NCBI GenBank assembly: GCA_964036315.1
Contig: OZ038509.1
Span: 26,534,022-26,598,021 of the forward strand
Reading direction: 5' to 3'
DNA: 64,000 bases
From: Acanthosepion esculentum
Lineage: Eukaryota; Mollusca; Cephalopoda; Sepiida; Sepiidae
The notes under the pieces: model-generated
Seen by the model: only the letters and a program-made list of their open reading frames with translations
The model's database searches: none
What the model was told of the DNA's origin: nothing
Shown: positions 10,690-22,502 of the stretch, piece by piece
Layout of the letters: every line of letters starts with the position of its first letter
Numbering within the stretch: position 1 is the stretch's first letter
Made by a program: the position numbers and the translations under genes

Positions 10690-11275
10690 TTTTATATTTC
10701 TTTAAGGCACGGGCTACCAGAAATCCCTTCAGTGAGTCTATCGGAACGTTTTCCAATCAACCTGAGGGATCCAACTACAACAGGAATTATAAATGTTCTC
10801 ATGGGCCACATTTCTTTTTAGATTCCACTTCAAGATCTTTGTATTTTAATAGTTTTTTTGAAGATCTTCAAAGATACATTACAATTTGCAGGGAGTGTCA
10901 TGTCAATAAGAAAGCACATTCTGTTTTTGTGGTCTTTCATCACGATGTCTGGGCGATTAGATTTGATTGTTCTGTCTGTGTGTATTGTAAAGTTCCATAA
11001 AATTGTTACAGGTCCTATCTTCTCTGTAACCGGGTCTGGGTGATGTTCATATCAGTTTCTTGCAGTTTCCTTTCCATGAAAGTTGCAGATTTCCCAGTGC
11101 GGATATTGACCCATTCTATCATGCCGAGTTTTATATTCAGTGCGTGCTAACACTGTGAAACCTGATACAAGATGGTCAAATGTTTCTGCATATTTATCAC
11201 AGAAACTACATTTGGGATCAACACAATTTTTCAGTGTGTGTGCTTGGTAATTTCTAGTTAGCAAGCATTGGTCCT
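10690..11275 (-). pseudogene. LINE C-terminal region with restriction-like endonuclease, decayed
   Basis: Minus-strand translation gives a CCHC-type finger (CVDPKCSFCDKYAETFDHLVSG, with one cysteine and the following histidine visible), then TEYKTRHDRMGQYPHWEIC. After small breaks follow RPDIVMKDHKNRM and FLIDMTLPA, the PD...(D/E)xK-like restriction-like endonuclease motif, and later IIPVVVGSLRLI. The order finger then endonuclease is the C-terminus of non-LTR retrotransposons that use a restriction-like endonuclease. Stops and frameshifts separate the pieces. RT domains are not present. Confidence 0.75.
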
Positions 11276-11569
11276 GTGCAGCAAGAATAAAACCTTCGGT
11301 TTCAGCTTTTAACTCTGCACTACATATTGTTATTGTTGTTATTATTTGTCCTGTTAAGGTCTTTTTTTCTACCCTTTTCTCATAAAGATTGTCACGTGAT
11401 AGTCAAATGATGCCCATTCGAATATTGCTCAATAAGTGATGAATTTACTTAAAATCTGACCACAGCCATGCTTTTCATTAGGATGTTCCTTTCTTAAAGA
11501 CATTTCTATATACTATTGTTAACCCAATACAAAGCCTAAGTGCCACTCAAGGTAGAGGTTAATGAATGA

Positions 11570-12180
11570 GGTTTTAAGGGGGTAGAAGGACAGAGTGAAA
11601 AGTGCATATTAGGAGGATATGTGGGATAGATAACGGTTGACACTCGGTACCGATTGTGGTGATTGGGGAATCATCCTTTCAGGAATCTGTTCCATAATGT
11701 AACAATTTTGGAGAAGAAGCTATCTGAATTGAACTTCCTCCTTACCAATGGAATACAAAGGGAATGAGGATGAGCCGCCACTGTGTATGGTCGGTCTTAG
11801 CTGTAGACGTTTGGCCCTGGTGGAGATAAGAAATATAGCTCGTTTGAACATCTGCCATGGAAATAGTAACAGAGTAGTGAAAGGCTAGCAACGTTTCATC
11901 TTTGGGGAAAGTGGTTGTAGGGTGGAAAATAATTCATCATCCACAAGGCCACGTAAACACTTTTGCACTCTGACAAGGCTGGAAAGTGGAGACTTGAACA
12001 GCTCCTGTCCATATATGACAGCAGTACTCCGTTTTTGGTCGGATTTGGCTCTTGTAAATATAGAGCCTGGCAGGAGGGGTCAGGTACTTCCTGGAGCGGT
12101 ACAAGGAACTGACCATTTTTCCAGCATCTTTAACAATGAATCGTATATATGAGTTCCAGTTGAGGCTTGGAGTTAACTTC
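11570..12180 (-). pseudogene. LINE (CR1/Jockey-like) RT C-terminal region, decayed
   Basis: Minus-strand translation from about 12160 gives SSLYRSRKYLTPPARLYIYK, then SQIRPKTEYCCHIWTGA, the characteristic thumb region of many LINE RTs. Frameshifted pieces follow, matching the later segments (FHYSVTI, TVWRLI-like, NSFFSKIVTLWNRF-like). The same family recurs at 46310-46790 and 53050-53520. No intact frame remains. The clade is a guess based on the YKxQIRPxxEYCxHIW block. Confidence 0.7.
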
Positions 12181-12244
12181 AGTCCCAGTAGCCATAGCAG
12201 TATTATTATTTTGCAGTTAAAAGAAAGAATTCACAATAAAAAAA

Positions 12245-12690
12245 ACTATTGATTATTGGACAAAACTTCCATGAATCTCGGTGTCTTCTTCTTTTTGTGC
12301 CACATCCCTTCAGGACATGGACGATCATGGATCTCCATAACTTCCTATCGTTTGTAGGTTTTAGTAATGTGTGTCTGTTATCCGTCCCACTCCCTTTCTT
12401 TCGCCATTTACACAAACTTGTTAGGTAGGTTACTCGCTGATTCCCTCTGTCCTTCTTGTATTCAGTATGTATTGCGAGTGTCAGATTCTCCAAGCCCTCT
12501 TTCCTTATTATGTGACATCAAGAGTTCAACTGTCTCTATTTGATTTTAACATTTTTTTCTTAAAACATCCTTATTGCTCACATGTTCCGTCCGTGGCATT
12601 CTCAGTATCCTTCTGTAGACCACATCTCTGTGCTTCACGTCTCTTCTTCATCTGTGAAGATATTGTCCAGCATTCATTGTCATGTACATT
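12245..12690 (-). pseudogene. LINE (endonuclease-RT type) 3' fragment, decayed
   Basis: Minus-strand frames show ECWTISSQMKKR near the 12650 end and NQRVTYLTSLCKWRKKG plus DRKLWRSMIVHVLKG near 12310-12440. This is the C-terminal block of a widespread animal LINE family also seen at 62440-62880. The order is preserved but the frame is broken at least twice. Confidence 0.75.
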
Positions 12691-13030
12691 AATTGATTGA
12701 TTTGTTTTTTTACGGCTTATCAACCTTTTACAGGTTATTTAAAGCCAGAAAATATTTTTAGGTTATAAGAATTTTTGGAGATATTAATGATTTACTGATG
12801 CAAATCCTACTAATTAACCTATAGCTGGGGGGAAGAGGTGGATTCATACCTTTTCCAAGGGTATCAACCGACTCCCAAGAGGATGTTTCCCCGATCAATA
12901 CAATGTTAACCTGTTCAAATGTAGGGTTAACCATTATCTTCCCTTCCTATGCGTATAAACTGCCTATTAGCTTAAGCCTCTACTTCGAGTGGCCTCCGAG
13001 CCTTGTACAGGGTGAACCTTACTGTAAAAA
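12690..13030 (-). mobile_element. Family R-type 3' tail on minus strand and associated repeat
   Basis: The reverse complement of 12690-12760 reads TTTAAATAACCTGTAAAAGG, TTGATAAGCC, AAACAAATCAATCAAT, the family R tail. Beyond it, GGTGGATTCATACCTTTTCC and AAGGGTAT at about 12838-12866 recur at about 18028-18061. No coding sequence recognised. Confidence 0.5.
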
Positions 13031-13277
13031 ATAACAAACCCCATGGGAATTGGAACTTGGCTATCTGATTTCCAATTCTCTTGCGTTATCAATTACACCA
13101 CACCCATACATCCAAGCTTACAGCACCTTGTATTCCCAATCGATCATCCATCTAGATACTGACCAGACTCGACATTGCTTAACTTCGATGATACACTGCC
13201 ATATAGAAGGATTAATATTACATAACAGTTTAACGCTCTTTTCTTTGTTTCTGATTAAATGTTCCTGTTTCTTAATA

Positions 13278-13367
13278 CAGGGTGTGGCAGAAATGCCTCC
13301 CACATAATGGTAAGACATTAGCTAGATGAAGACACCATTGTGGTAGATATTTTTCTGCCACACCTTG
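13278..13367. mobile_element. 90-bp mariner-like MITE
   Basis: Terminal inverted repeats CAGGGTGTGGCAGAAA and TTTCTGCCACACCTTG (one mismatch), flanked by TA on both sides (13276-13277, 13368-13369). The internal string GGTAAGACATTAGCTAGATG is shared with the copy at 48910-49038. TA duplication and small size fit a Tc1/mariner non-autonomous element. Confidence 0.8.
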
Positions 13368-13369
13368 TA

Positions 13370-15145
13370 CTTTGTTTAGCTTTTGGAAGGCATCTTTTGC
13401 TATTCCAATATACCTTCGAATTTCAGTGTTGCACTTTCCGTTGAAACAATATAAGTAAACAGCTTTATTTTAAATTAGCTTTCTATTTCAATGATTTATG
13501 AGGAAGGTACTGTAAAGTTATCAATGTGTCTAAGAAACTGTCCAGCAAAAAAAAAAAATGCTGCTTAGTTATTTAGACAGATATTGTAAAGTCAATTGAA
13601 CAAAAAATTTGTAGCACCACCTTGTACATTGATATGTTTTCACGTTGTTTAATTCATAATCGTACTTTCACTTTCCTTTTCGTTTCTCCAGAATGGTCGC
13701 TACATCTGACACTTCTATTCTAGACTAATTGCCGAGAGAATGTATGTACCAATTACCAACAGAATTTTTATTCAGGGTCACTAATTAAAATCACATGTTG
13801 TTTAACCCTCCGTTAGTATCATGGGGTGTTTCAACACCTCACAAAATGTTTTTCTTTAGTTTAAATATTTTATTTAGCAAATGGCAGGTCAAATTATTCA
13901 TCATTAGTCAAGCTTCTGAATACTTTCGTCAAATATCCACAAGTAGTTTCCGGTTTCAGTGATAATATTTGTGTGAATTACAGTTTATTTGTTTACTGAA
14001 AATAAAATTAAATTTATTTTTGAGTATTTAAACTGTTGAAACTTTAAAAAGTCATTTTTTTAATATTGGGCTTTTAATTTCACTTTTCAAAATAAAACAT
14101 TTTTTAATTTTTATTTATATCCTAAAAAACCAGGGATCTTCTGTTAATTCACCACGAAATAAAAAGAATTTATATTTATTAAAATTTACACCAAATTTTC
14201 CCAGAGCGAAGCACTTCAATAGAACTCCGGTTGGGTTGACCTTTGCGATGGCCCCCAAATGTGCGCGATTTCTAAGTGTGGGGTCTACATTCGCACACAC
14301 CCCGATAAACAAGACAAAAACAGATTTTTTTATTTTTTTTTTAATTGTAAAAAAATTCCTTGTAAGTACCTCGAATATCATCCGTACTTTCGAAATGTAA
14401 ATAACTTCCTGATTTTTGGTCATTTTTCATTCTGAGGTTTTGGAGTCGTTGCAAGGCAAGTTAAACACATTTTGATTTAAAATTTACTGTAAGAGTGCCA
14501 AAAATTTATTAAAAAACCAAACTTTGATTTTTGAAATAATTTCTTAGGATGAATTGACATTCGCGATAACTAACTTTACGTTATTTGGCGTGAACTAACA
14601 GAAAAGATCCAACCAAAAGAAAGCAGAAATAATAACACTTAAACAAAACAAATAGCAAGAAAATTAATAAGGTGTTAGAAAAACGTACAGTCTTCTTTTT
14701 AGACATTTTGTGGTGGGCGTGGTTCTTTAAGAGTTTTTTTTTTTTACATCTGATGAATTTTCTATCAAGTTTTTTTTTTTTTTTTTTTTTTTTTTCATAT
14801 AAAACGTCTTAGAATACTTCAAACTTCATAAGTAGATGGGAATGTTTGATTAGTGGGTTACGTTAAAACACTAACAACAACACTGTTAGTGTTAACTGTT
14901 AGTGTACTACTGTTAGTGTTAACTTAATAAAACTCCATGAGATCGCTAAAAAGAAAGAGCATATCGTCTAAATGTTTGTTATTATGAAGAGGAAAGACCA
15001 AAGTTTTTTTTTTTTAATTATCTTTTAAAATTTTTCCTTCTTTTTAGAACATTCTAAATTTTGATTTAAAAAAAAACCTTGTTTCTCTTTGTATCACCGG
15101 AACTAGTAAAATAACATATACAGTTTTTAGCATGCTTTTTTTTTT

Positions 15146-15180
<35 letters not shown>

Positions 15181-16160
15181 TAGGACACACATTAATTTGG
15201 AAAATCTTGCAAAAATAATAATAATAATTAAGTCTTTAACTAGCAGTGACCCAATAAAGTGCTAATGGAAGTTAGTATTCGGATTTTCGTCACTTTCGAT
15301 AAGTTTTTAAATTGCCGGGGAGGGGAAATAGATAAAATAGTTTAGATGAATATATACGTCATTATTAGTCCAACGGGCCCAAAATAACCTAATTATGAAC
15401 CCCAAATAAAACTTACGTCAGCACATATCTTCATTCGGCCTATCTCGACATTTCACTTCACATCAGTATTCTTCCATATTTTATTTTTTCTTTATAAAAA
15501 GATTCACAGTATTTGTAATTTTTGCTTCTTATTGCATCATAGTTGAAGATGATTGTCACCTTATTTAGTTTTCACCTCCTCAATTTCTTGTTCTTTCTTT
15601 TTAGCGGAACAACAACAAAAAAAAAGAGAGAGAGAGAGAGAGTGAGCCACCCCGGGGCTGTCAGGAACAGCTGTTTGCCTTGTAATTCGCTTTTAAAAAC
15701 ATCCCGAAAAAAAAATTGTTTCCACACACCCCAAAACCCTAATTCCTTTTACATTTTTTTACGTTTTTAAATGTTTTCTCTCTTTCCCGTTTGAATTTAC
15801 TTTTTAATTTAATCAAATTAGAATTGCTGAGAAATTTTCAAATCTTTTTCTTTCATTATTTTTTTCCGACGGAATTTTTTATTTAATTTTCCACTTCAAT
15901 TTGTATAATAATTGGAATTTCGATGAGAGAGTTGTTTTTATTTCACGTCTCCAAAATGTTAACGTCTATTTAAAATAAATTTAAATTTAAATTTAAAAAA
16001 TCAAATTTAAAATCGTTTTTTCTCTATTTCACTGCTTTCCCGCCTTTTTTTTTTTTTTTCTCTCTCTGGTTTTAAATGAAGTAAAAAGTAAAGATTTTTT
16101 AGAGAACAATCTCTAATTCTGTCTAGCTTCGTCTCTAGCTAATTTCAAAATAATAAAAAG
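13370..16160. other. AT-rich non-coding region
   Basis: Poly-T tracts, including 14770-14795 and 15147-15179, and short palindromes such as CTAACA/TGTTAG near 14870-14920. A 14115-14423 minus-strand frame is open for 102 codons but matches nothing I recognise. A block at 14960-15060 recurs directly at 17110-17190 (TATCGTCTAAA, GAGGAAAGACCAAAGT). Confidence 0.45.
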
Positions 16161-16164
16161 CTCA

Positions 16165-16345
16165 AACCCCAGGGGGGCATCTCTCCAGGCCCATGACCCC
16201 AGCCCCCTCTCCTTCGAGAGGGGGCTGGGGGTCATAACCCGGTGCCTGAGGCGTCTCCAAAAGTGGAAGTGCCGAAGGGGCTTCTTGAGCAATTTTTCCA
16301 CGATATTGCTGTTTTTAACCCACTGTAAATCTTGACCTTGTGTCA
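16165..16345. repeat. G/C-rich interspersed repeat, copy 1
   Basis: A local palindrome (CCCCAGCCCCCTCTC / GAGAGGGGGCTGGGG with TTC loop) is followed by TGCCTGAGGCGTCTCCAAAA and GATATTGCTGTTTT. The part from GGGGGCTGGG onward aligns with 61741-61860 in coronin intron 2 (CGCCTGAGGTGTCCCCAAAA, GGCATTGCTGTT). Origin unknown. Confidence 0.65.
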
Positions 16346-16410
16346 CATTCGGTAGTGTTGTGGACACACTAAGAAATCTACTTTCTTGTGTGAACATTAA
16401 AAAATAGGTA

Positions 16411-16927
16411 AATTTTCATTTTAACACACGAGCGCTAAATTCACTGCTGAATGGGCCTATTTACTTCCTTTCCTTACAGAAATTAGTACGCGTTTCCGTT
16501 AAGCGATTTTTTTTCATTTTTTTTATGTACTTAATTTAAGAAGAAAGTTAACTTTCATTCAAATATATGTAAACATCGACAAATAAAAGAAATTACAAAG
16601 TAATTTTTTTTTTATGAAGAATGAAAAGAAAAATTAATCGTTCTCTCTAACCCCAAAAAGATTAGGGCAATTGAAGCAATTATTTAATTTAATGTTTTTT
16701 ATTTTTTAATTTGTTCCCTTCTTCTTTAGGGTTAGGTGTTAAGGTTAGGGGAGGGGGTTTATTTCTATGTAGAACAAGGGGACAAATGAAAAAACTAATG
16801 AAAAAATAGAATCAACCCATCTACTTGTTTGTGCATTAATTTTTAGCGCGTATTAATTTCTGCAAGGAAAGGAAGTAAATAGGCCCATTCAACAGTGAAT
16901 TTAGCGCTCGGGTGTTAAAATGAAAAT
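16411..16927. mobile_element. Foldback element with about 80-bp inverted arms
   Basis: The left arm 16411-16492 (ATTTTCATTTTAACAC, GAGCGCTAAATTCACTG, ATGGGCCTATTTACTTCC) is matched in inverse by 16847-16927 with a few mismatches. The 350-bp centre is AT-rich and includes GGTTAGGTGTTAAGGTTAGG. No open frame and no clear TSD, so it is probably a non-autonomous DNA element. Confidence 0.8.
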
Positions 16928-17649
16928 AAAAAAATTAAAAAACAAAAACAGATGTACATTATGAAAGTTAACAGTAACACTGATGCTTCTTGTTTATTTT
17001 ATTTTTATTAAAGTTCTTCAAATTACTTAAGTACCTCTTGTATAGTTATCTTCACTTAAAAAAGAGCATACCCTGATGAAAAAAGTACCCAAACTTGATA
17101 AATCATTTTTTTATCGTCTAAAAATGTTTGTTTAAGAGGAAAGACCAAAGTATTTTTTTAATTATTTTTTTTTAATTTTTAACCCATAACACGTCGGAAA
17201 TTTTAGTATTAACTTGGTTTTTTAGTAAAAAAAAAAAAGGCCATAAAATTGATCATGTCAGCCATTTTTGACAATTTGTAATGAATGTAAACAAACGTGA
17301 AATTCTCCGTTTAAAACTCTTGTAAAATTCAATTATAATTTTTTTTTAAGTTATTTTAGGAAAATTAGAAAATTTAAAGTTTACTTAATGTAACTGGAAA
17401 CAAACATTACTTAAGTTTTTAGCAGAAAAAATTTAGTTGAAAATAAGACCGTGGTGATTTTTTTTTTTTTTAGGTGTGAATTGACGTTTTTTATGTCACT
17501 TGTTCTGCAAGAGCCTTGCAGAACAATGGTCTATGCTTATCTTACAAGTCATTACAGTAATTAATAATACTGACAGAGTTCTGTTGTTGTTATCTTGTGC
17601 TGGCTTGAGAAAATATCCCGGCTATTATAAGATGGATTGTAAGAGCATT

Positions 17650-17960
17650 TCACAAACCATTTTTTAATGCCATGTACCTTCAAGACATAGCTCTCCACAG
17701 CTTTCTTTTCTTTATTATCTGTGAATTTCCATGACTTCTTGGGAATAATAGTGGAGTGGTTCCCTGTTGCATTCTACATGGTTTTTAATTAGTTGTTCTT
17801 CTCTTAGACTGGCTGCCACTCAAGGCTTGAAAGCATCCAGTCTACTCTGCTATTTAACCAGTTTACCTTTACTAGATGCCATGTTCCTTCTAGATGTAGG
17901 TGATCATGGCTCTCCATAATTTCCTTTTGGTTTCTTGTTGCTTTCTGTATGGTTTAGAAT
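17650..17960 (-). pseudogene. LINE (endonuclease-RT type) scraps
   Basis: Two short stretches (about 17670-17740 and 17875-17950) contain reverse-strand words matching the DRKLWRxMIxHVLKG region of the LINE at 12245-12690 (for example ATGGCTCTCCATAATTTCCT). Too short and diverged for domain-level claims. Confidence 0.4.
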
Positions 17961-18204
17961 TCAGAATTGCTTAACTGACAGCTACCTCAATCTACTCTGC
18001 TATTTAACCCATAGCTGGTGGCTAGAGAAACAAATGGATTCATGCCTTTCCCAAGGGTATAAGTGCAAAAATGAACATAAAAAATTAGGATGGGACTTGA
18101 ACTCTTTTCTATGATTCCACTTTTCATGCTGTTAACTGTTATGCGATCTACACATCCTGCTCCAGTTCATTAGTTGTGAGAAACTTAGATTGTTTTCGTT
18201 TGTT

Positions 18205-18785
18205 TTATAGAGTTCACTCCAAGTGAGGCAGTAAAGCCACTAAGACACAAGGGTTAATTAGAAAACAGAAACATTACTAAGGAGCAAGAACAAAAGAGTA
18301 ATCAGGACGACAGTAGATAGCAATTGACATTGCATTTAAATTTTTTAACATTAAAGTTAGTTGGAAAGCATGGAGCTGGAAGGGAGTTCCACAAGTGAGA
18401 AGTGCAAGAGAAGAAACTGTTAGCATAGAGCTTCTGATTACATCTATCCAACTCAACTGCATATCAGTGAGGCCTTGTCGCCAGTCTAGTATTTTTTTTT
18501 AATCAGTTTCACTCAATGCAAGGCAGTAAAGCCACTAAGACAAAGGGGGTTATTGGGGGTGGAAGAATTAGGAACAGAAACATTAATATGGCGCAGGAAG
18601 AGGAAAGAGTAATCAGGAGGACAGTAGATAGCGATTGACCTTGCATTTAAATATTTGCAGATTAAAGTTGGCTGGAAAGTATGGAACTGGAAGGGAGTTC
18701 CACAAGAAAGGCAGTAAAGCCACTAAGACACAAAGGGGTTACTGGGTGTGGAAGAATTAGGGACAGAAACATTAATAATTTAATT
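18205..18785 (-). pseudogene. Tandem 5'-truncated LINE 3' ends
   Basis: Two or three copies on the minus strand (about 18205-18480, 18484-18710 and 18710-18785). Each begins with AGGCAGTAAAGCCACTAAGA after a sequence whose reverse complement is AGTGAA-type. The minus-strand frame includes LTCGTPFQLHAFQLTLMLKNLNA, the post-RT region seen in the CR1/Jockey-like LINE at 53050-53520. Successive truncated copies inserted near the same spot. Confidence 0.65.
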
Positions 18786-18939
18786 TAAAATCTATTTTTA
18801 CCTCTAGATTTAAATTGAATATTTGTTATTTTGTTTGATATTTTTTAATGTTCCTTATGATGATGATGATGATGATGTTTTTTTTTTGTTTTTTTGGGGT
18901 TTTTTTTGCTTTCTGTTTAACTAGTGTCATTACTCAAGA

Positions 18940-19132
18940 CCCTGGGTAAGGCAGGATCATATCTATCCCTACTCTCTTCATTCAATTTGAAATCAAGTTC
19001 CTCTACTTTTATTGTTCCCTCTCTTAATAATTTTTTTTTCTCTCTCAGATTCTTTAACACTCAATAACCCTTGCATCTTAGTGACTTTACTGTCTTGCTT
19101 GGGGTGAAATGATTAAAGAAACAAAAATCTAC
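18940..19132 (+). mobile_element. LINE 3' end with A-rich tail
   Basis: Ends in ACTTTACTGTCTTGCTTGG then GGTGAAATGATTAAAGAAAC, the 3' terminus shared by the LINE family fragments at 18205, 28790, 32100, 44600, 52060 (-) and 59815. Only the terminal part is present. Confidence 0.6.
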
Positions 19133-20054
19133 ACCTTCCATTTACACAAATTCTGATATTAAGTGCTACTTAACACGTACACTGTTTATATTTGCTTTCC
19201 ATTTCTAATACTTTCTTGATTAGACGAGCAGTTCCACACAATGCAGTTTTTTAATTTCTTGTAAACAAGGGGTTACCTGGGATCTTTCTCATGTTCTTGT
19301 CTTTACCTTTTTTTGATCGTACCCAGAGTTACATTTATTATAGTTGTAGCAGCAGTTTTGAGGTCCCTTATTTTTTTTTAAATTTTAATCCCAAGATCCT
19401 TATTGCTAGAGAGTGCTAACTTACTTCCCTCTATAAAGGACAATGACTCAAAATACAATTGAGTTATGGCCATTGTCAGCTAGTTGAACCGCTGCACTTC
19501 TGAATTCAACATGATGTTAAGCTGACATACACATGGAAGTCATGATTTAAATCCAAAGAAATCCTTGCTGTTCTCAGGTAGCAAATGAATAAACATTATT
19601 TTATTATGTGTTAAAATATACTTGTCTTTTATTTTCATTCATTTTTGTTCATTCCAACAACCTGGGATATGACACTTACGTTTACTTATTTTATAATATT
19701 CTTTAACTGATATATTTTTATCTGAAGGCACTGCCAAATGTATCAGAAATAATTTTTTTTTTAGTTATTTAGTCACTGTCTGGTGTATTTGCTTTTATAT
19801 GGTTTTCAGTATAAATTATTATTGTTATTTATTATCATTTTATTATTATCTTGTTTCTATTTAGTACAATCTTTGACTATGTCTCTATCCTAGATCTGGG
19901 GTAAGGTGAGGTAGTATATGCCTCCATTTTGGTTTCAAAAATTCTGATGTTAAGTGATACTTAACATGTACAGTATTTTTTTTTCTTTTACACTGATTAT
20001 TTTAATAATTTCAGAACAAACTTTGTCACTTTTAATCTATTTTAATACTTATTT

Positions 20055-20071
20055 GGCGAGGTCATACATAC

Positions 20072-20137
<66 letters not shown>
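20055..20137. repeat. (TA)n microsatellite
   Basis: Long perfect AT dinucleotide array at the left boundary of a family D palindromic repeat. Open frames such as poly-Ile-Tyr here are artefacts of the repeat. Confidence 0.98.
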
Positions 20138-20143
<6 letters not shown>

Positions 20144-20400
20144 AAAAAAAGAAAGAACAGTAAGATAAATGATCTGGTGTTCTTATTAATATTTTTATTT
20201 TTACAAAACAATGCTCAATGTAAATTTACAGAGCATAAATATTGTAAATTAACTGATTTAAAAATATGGTTCCTTTGCTACACAGGAATTACCATGTTTC
20301 AAAAACCAAAGCTGAAAACTTCAAATTTAATTATATAATTAAATTAAAAGCATTAGTTCTCTTTCATCTTCAAGCGAATTTTGGAATAACTTATTTTTAA
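20138..20400. mobile_element. TA-bracketed repeat, family D
   Basis: Starts AGTAAAAAAAGAAAGAACAG after the TA array and carries the hairpin TGCTCAATG...ACAGAGCA (20212-20234). On the minus strand it carries CTTGAAGA, a long AT-rich stem containing the palindrome AATTTAATTATATAATTAAA, and GAAACATGG. The same ends occur at 23477-23600, 44811-45840 and (core only) 63446-63641. Non-coding; interpreted as a Penelope-like derivative. Confidence 0.65.
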
Positions 20401-20489
20401 AATTACTGAGTTTTAAAAGCACATACATTCATGATTATGAATGTATGTGCGTATATATGTGTACGTCTCTATGTGTGTACTTCTTGTCC

Positions 20490-20905
20490 TGGCGGGGCTT
20501 GCATGGTCCAACGACTCTGAGAGTGGTGCCATTGGAAGTTCTACTCTCCTGGTAGGGCCACCCTTGGCAGCAAGATTGAAGACAAAGACCCCAGACTAAG
20601 CCCAAACAACCCAAAAGACCACAACAGTGGAACAAGTGAATTATGATTACAACAGCTCTCAGCGGTTGAACCAGTGGATGAAGAGGAGGGCTACACATGA
20701 TGAACATGCTACAGAAGGCGCCACTCGAATTATAAGAGTCAGCGGCAGTCTGTTGCAGTTCCATAACTGGATTCTGCATGCCTCATTCCATATGTGCCAC
20801 AGAGGAAGGTCAAGAAATGAAGTGTGTGGGTCACAACTTAATATCTTGGGCCAAACTACCCCTACGTCAGTCTATGTTCAATTTCCTTATCTCTGACACT
20901 AAATT
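20490..20905. other. Less AT-rich unrecognised segment
   Basis: Base composition is more balanced than its neighbours and overlapping open frames occur on both strands (20435-20779 minus, 20627-20896 plus). No motif or family is recognised. It could be part of a transposon or an old exon; nothing here decides. Confidence 0.3.
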
Positions 20906-21574
20906 TGTTATAAGTGATCCAGACATTGAGGTATTTGAAGTTCTTGCCTACTGCTGAGCAGTTAGCATACCAAACGGTGATGTTAGCATGCACTCTCTAT
21001 CTATATATCTATCGGTGGCATCCTACCAGTTTACATGAACTGATTCTTAAAATTATAAAAGCTTAGTAAATTAGTTGTTGGATTATCGAAAAAACAATTT
21101 TATATACTAATAGCCGATATACAATAGCTAAAAATATAATTAATACCATTGTTTTTAAGTTCTGCAGAAGATGAAAGATGGTTTTCTGTGATGGACATAA
21201 TTTACTCTGACAAAAGAAATTGTCTTGAAGTTAAAAATGTGTCAAATCTCCTGGTCTTAAATTTGATAGGTCGTCCATTAGATCTTTGGGATGGCAGTAA
21301 TTCAGTTCGAATGTGACTAAGAAACCACAACACAGCTGATGGCACTAGAGTTAAAAAGCATCAGACTTCTGAACAAAAATATGATGAGAAAAGAATTTCA
21401 GTCTGGAAATATCTTAATAAATGTTTTCTATTAAATTATCAAAATGGTTTAATTCTTTTTGATACTATAAAGTGATTTGTTTCCATTCTCAAATTGAAAA
21501 AAATACGCAGAATAGATTCCTAATGATTAACTGCCTTTATAGAACCAATTCCTGGAAATTTGGGATATTATTAT

Positions 21575-21636
<62 letters not shown>

Positions 21637-21670
21637 ATATATTATATTATATATATTATTATTTATATAT
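21575..21670. repeat. (TA)n microsatellite with degenerate edge
   Basis: Long AT array decaying into TAATATAATATATTATAT variants. At its right, 21680-21720 carries the inverse of the CTCTATCTCTGATATTGAG block that follows family A palindromes at 32750 and 63910. Confidence 0.95.
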
Positions 21671-21734
21671 AATATGTGCGGTACTTATTAGAAAGCACTC
21701 AATATCAGAGATAGAGCTAACATATATATATATC

Positions 21735-21867
21735 ATTAGTGTGGCTAGACGTCCGGTTGCCTCTAGCTAGGATCAAAACCCGACTGAATTGGCATCAGTC
21801 GGAAATTCTACCACTAAGCCGTCAGCGCACAGCAGGGATGAAAGTGAATTTTAGCATATTTATTTTA
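21735..21867 (-). mobile_element. tRNA-derived SINE, copy 1
   Basis: On the minus strand: GCGCTGACGGCTTAGTGG (A box TGGCNNAGTGG-like), GTAGAATTTCCGACTG, then GGGTTTTGATCCTAGC (B box GGTTCGANTCC-like). The closely similar copy at 22035-22170 lies 300 bp away, and both are followed by GAATTTTAGC. The tRNA ancestry is clear, but the 3' acceptor part is missing, so this is a SINE rather than a tRNA gene. Confidence 0.75.
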
Positions 21868-22034
21868 AACACACAGTGACTGACAGTGACTCAATTCTGC
21901 TGAAGAGTCGTGCTATATTAGCTTTAATAGTCACTGTTTACAAACCCACGCTTCATTCCCACAGAGCTCAACCAAAATTAATTTTCAGGAGCCAATATTA
22001 TTGTCATCCACAGACAGACTGTTTCGCTGTATCA

Positions 22035-22170
22035 CAGCTCATCAGTGTGGCTAGATGTCCGGTTGCCTCTAGCTAGGATCGAAACCCGACTGAATTGGCG
22101 TCAGTCGGAAATTCTATCACTAAGCCGTCGGCGCACGGCAGGGGTGAAGGTGAATTTTAGCGCATTTATC
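22035..22170 (-). mobile_element. tRNA-derived SINE, copy 2
   Basis: A near-identical second copy with the more canonical B box GGGTTTCGATCCTAGC on the minus strand and A box GACGGCTTAGTGATAG. It differs from copy 1 by scattered transitions. Together with the intervening 170 bp the pair may represent a local duplication. Confidence 0.75.
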
Positions 22171-22177
22171 TATTAGC

Positions 22178-22238
<61 letters not shown>

Positions 22239-22243
<5 letters not shown>

Positions 22244-22435
22244 TATTCAAATTTATAACATACGTGATAACTTAATAAAACACCAAAAGTGTTGAAACAA
22301 AATTGCAACTTTTGTAGTGATCTTATAACATGCATATGTTATAAATTTGAATAAATATTATAAGCTCTACTCGGTACTGAGCACTCTTAAGAATGTTGTT
22401 TTTGGTTATTGGAATTTTATTCCATGTGTATCAAC
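22239..22435. mobile_element. TA-bracketed foldback, family E
   Basis: Sits between the TA arrays 22180-22238 and 22450-22500. Inverted arms are ATATTTATTCAAATTTATAA at 22240-22260 and its inverse at 22338-22360. The core is CTTAATAA (22271), stem AACAC with loop CAAAA, stem GTGTT, then GAAAC (22294-22298). It is followed by GCTCTACTCGGTACTGAGCA and GGTTATTGGAATTTTATTCC, shared in inverse with 32300-32370. Confidence 0.75.
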
Positions 22436-22447
22436 TTTGTACTTGTG

Positions 22448-22449
<2 letters not shown>

Positions 22450-22500
<51 letters not shown>
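22450..22500. repeat. (TA)n microsatellite
   Basis: Perfect AT array closing the family E foldback on its right side. Confidence 0.97.

Positions 22501-22502
<2 letters not shown>

Noticed and set aside
16725..16760. Telomeric TTAGGG-like repeat (GGTTAGGTGTTAAGGTTAGG)
   Set aside because: Only two or three imperfect words inside a foldback element; not a telomere array.
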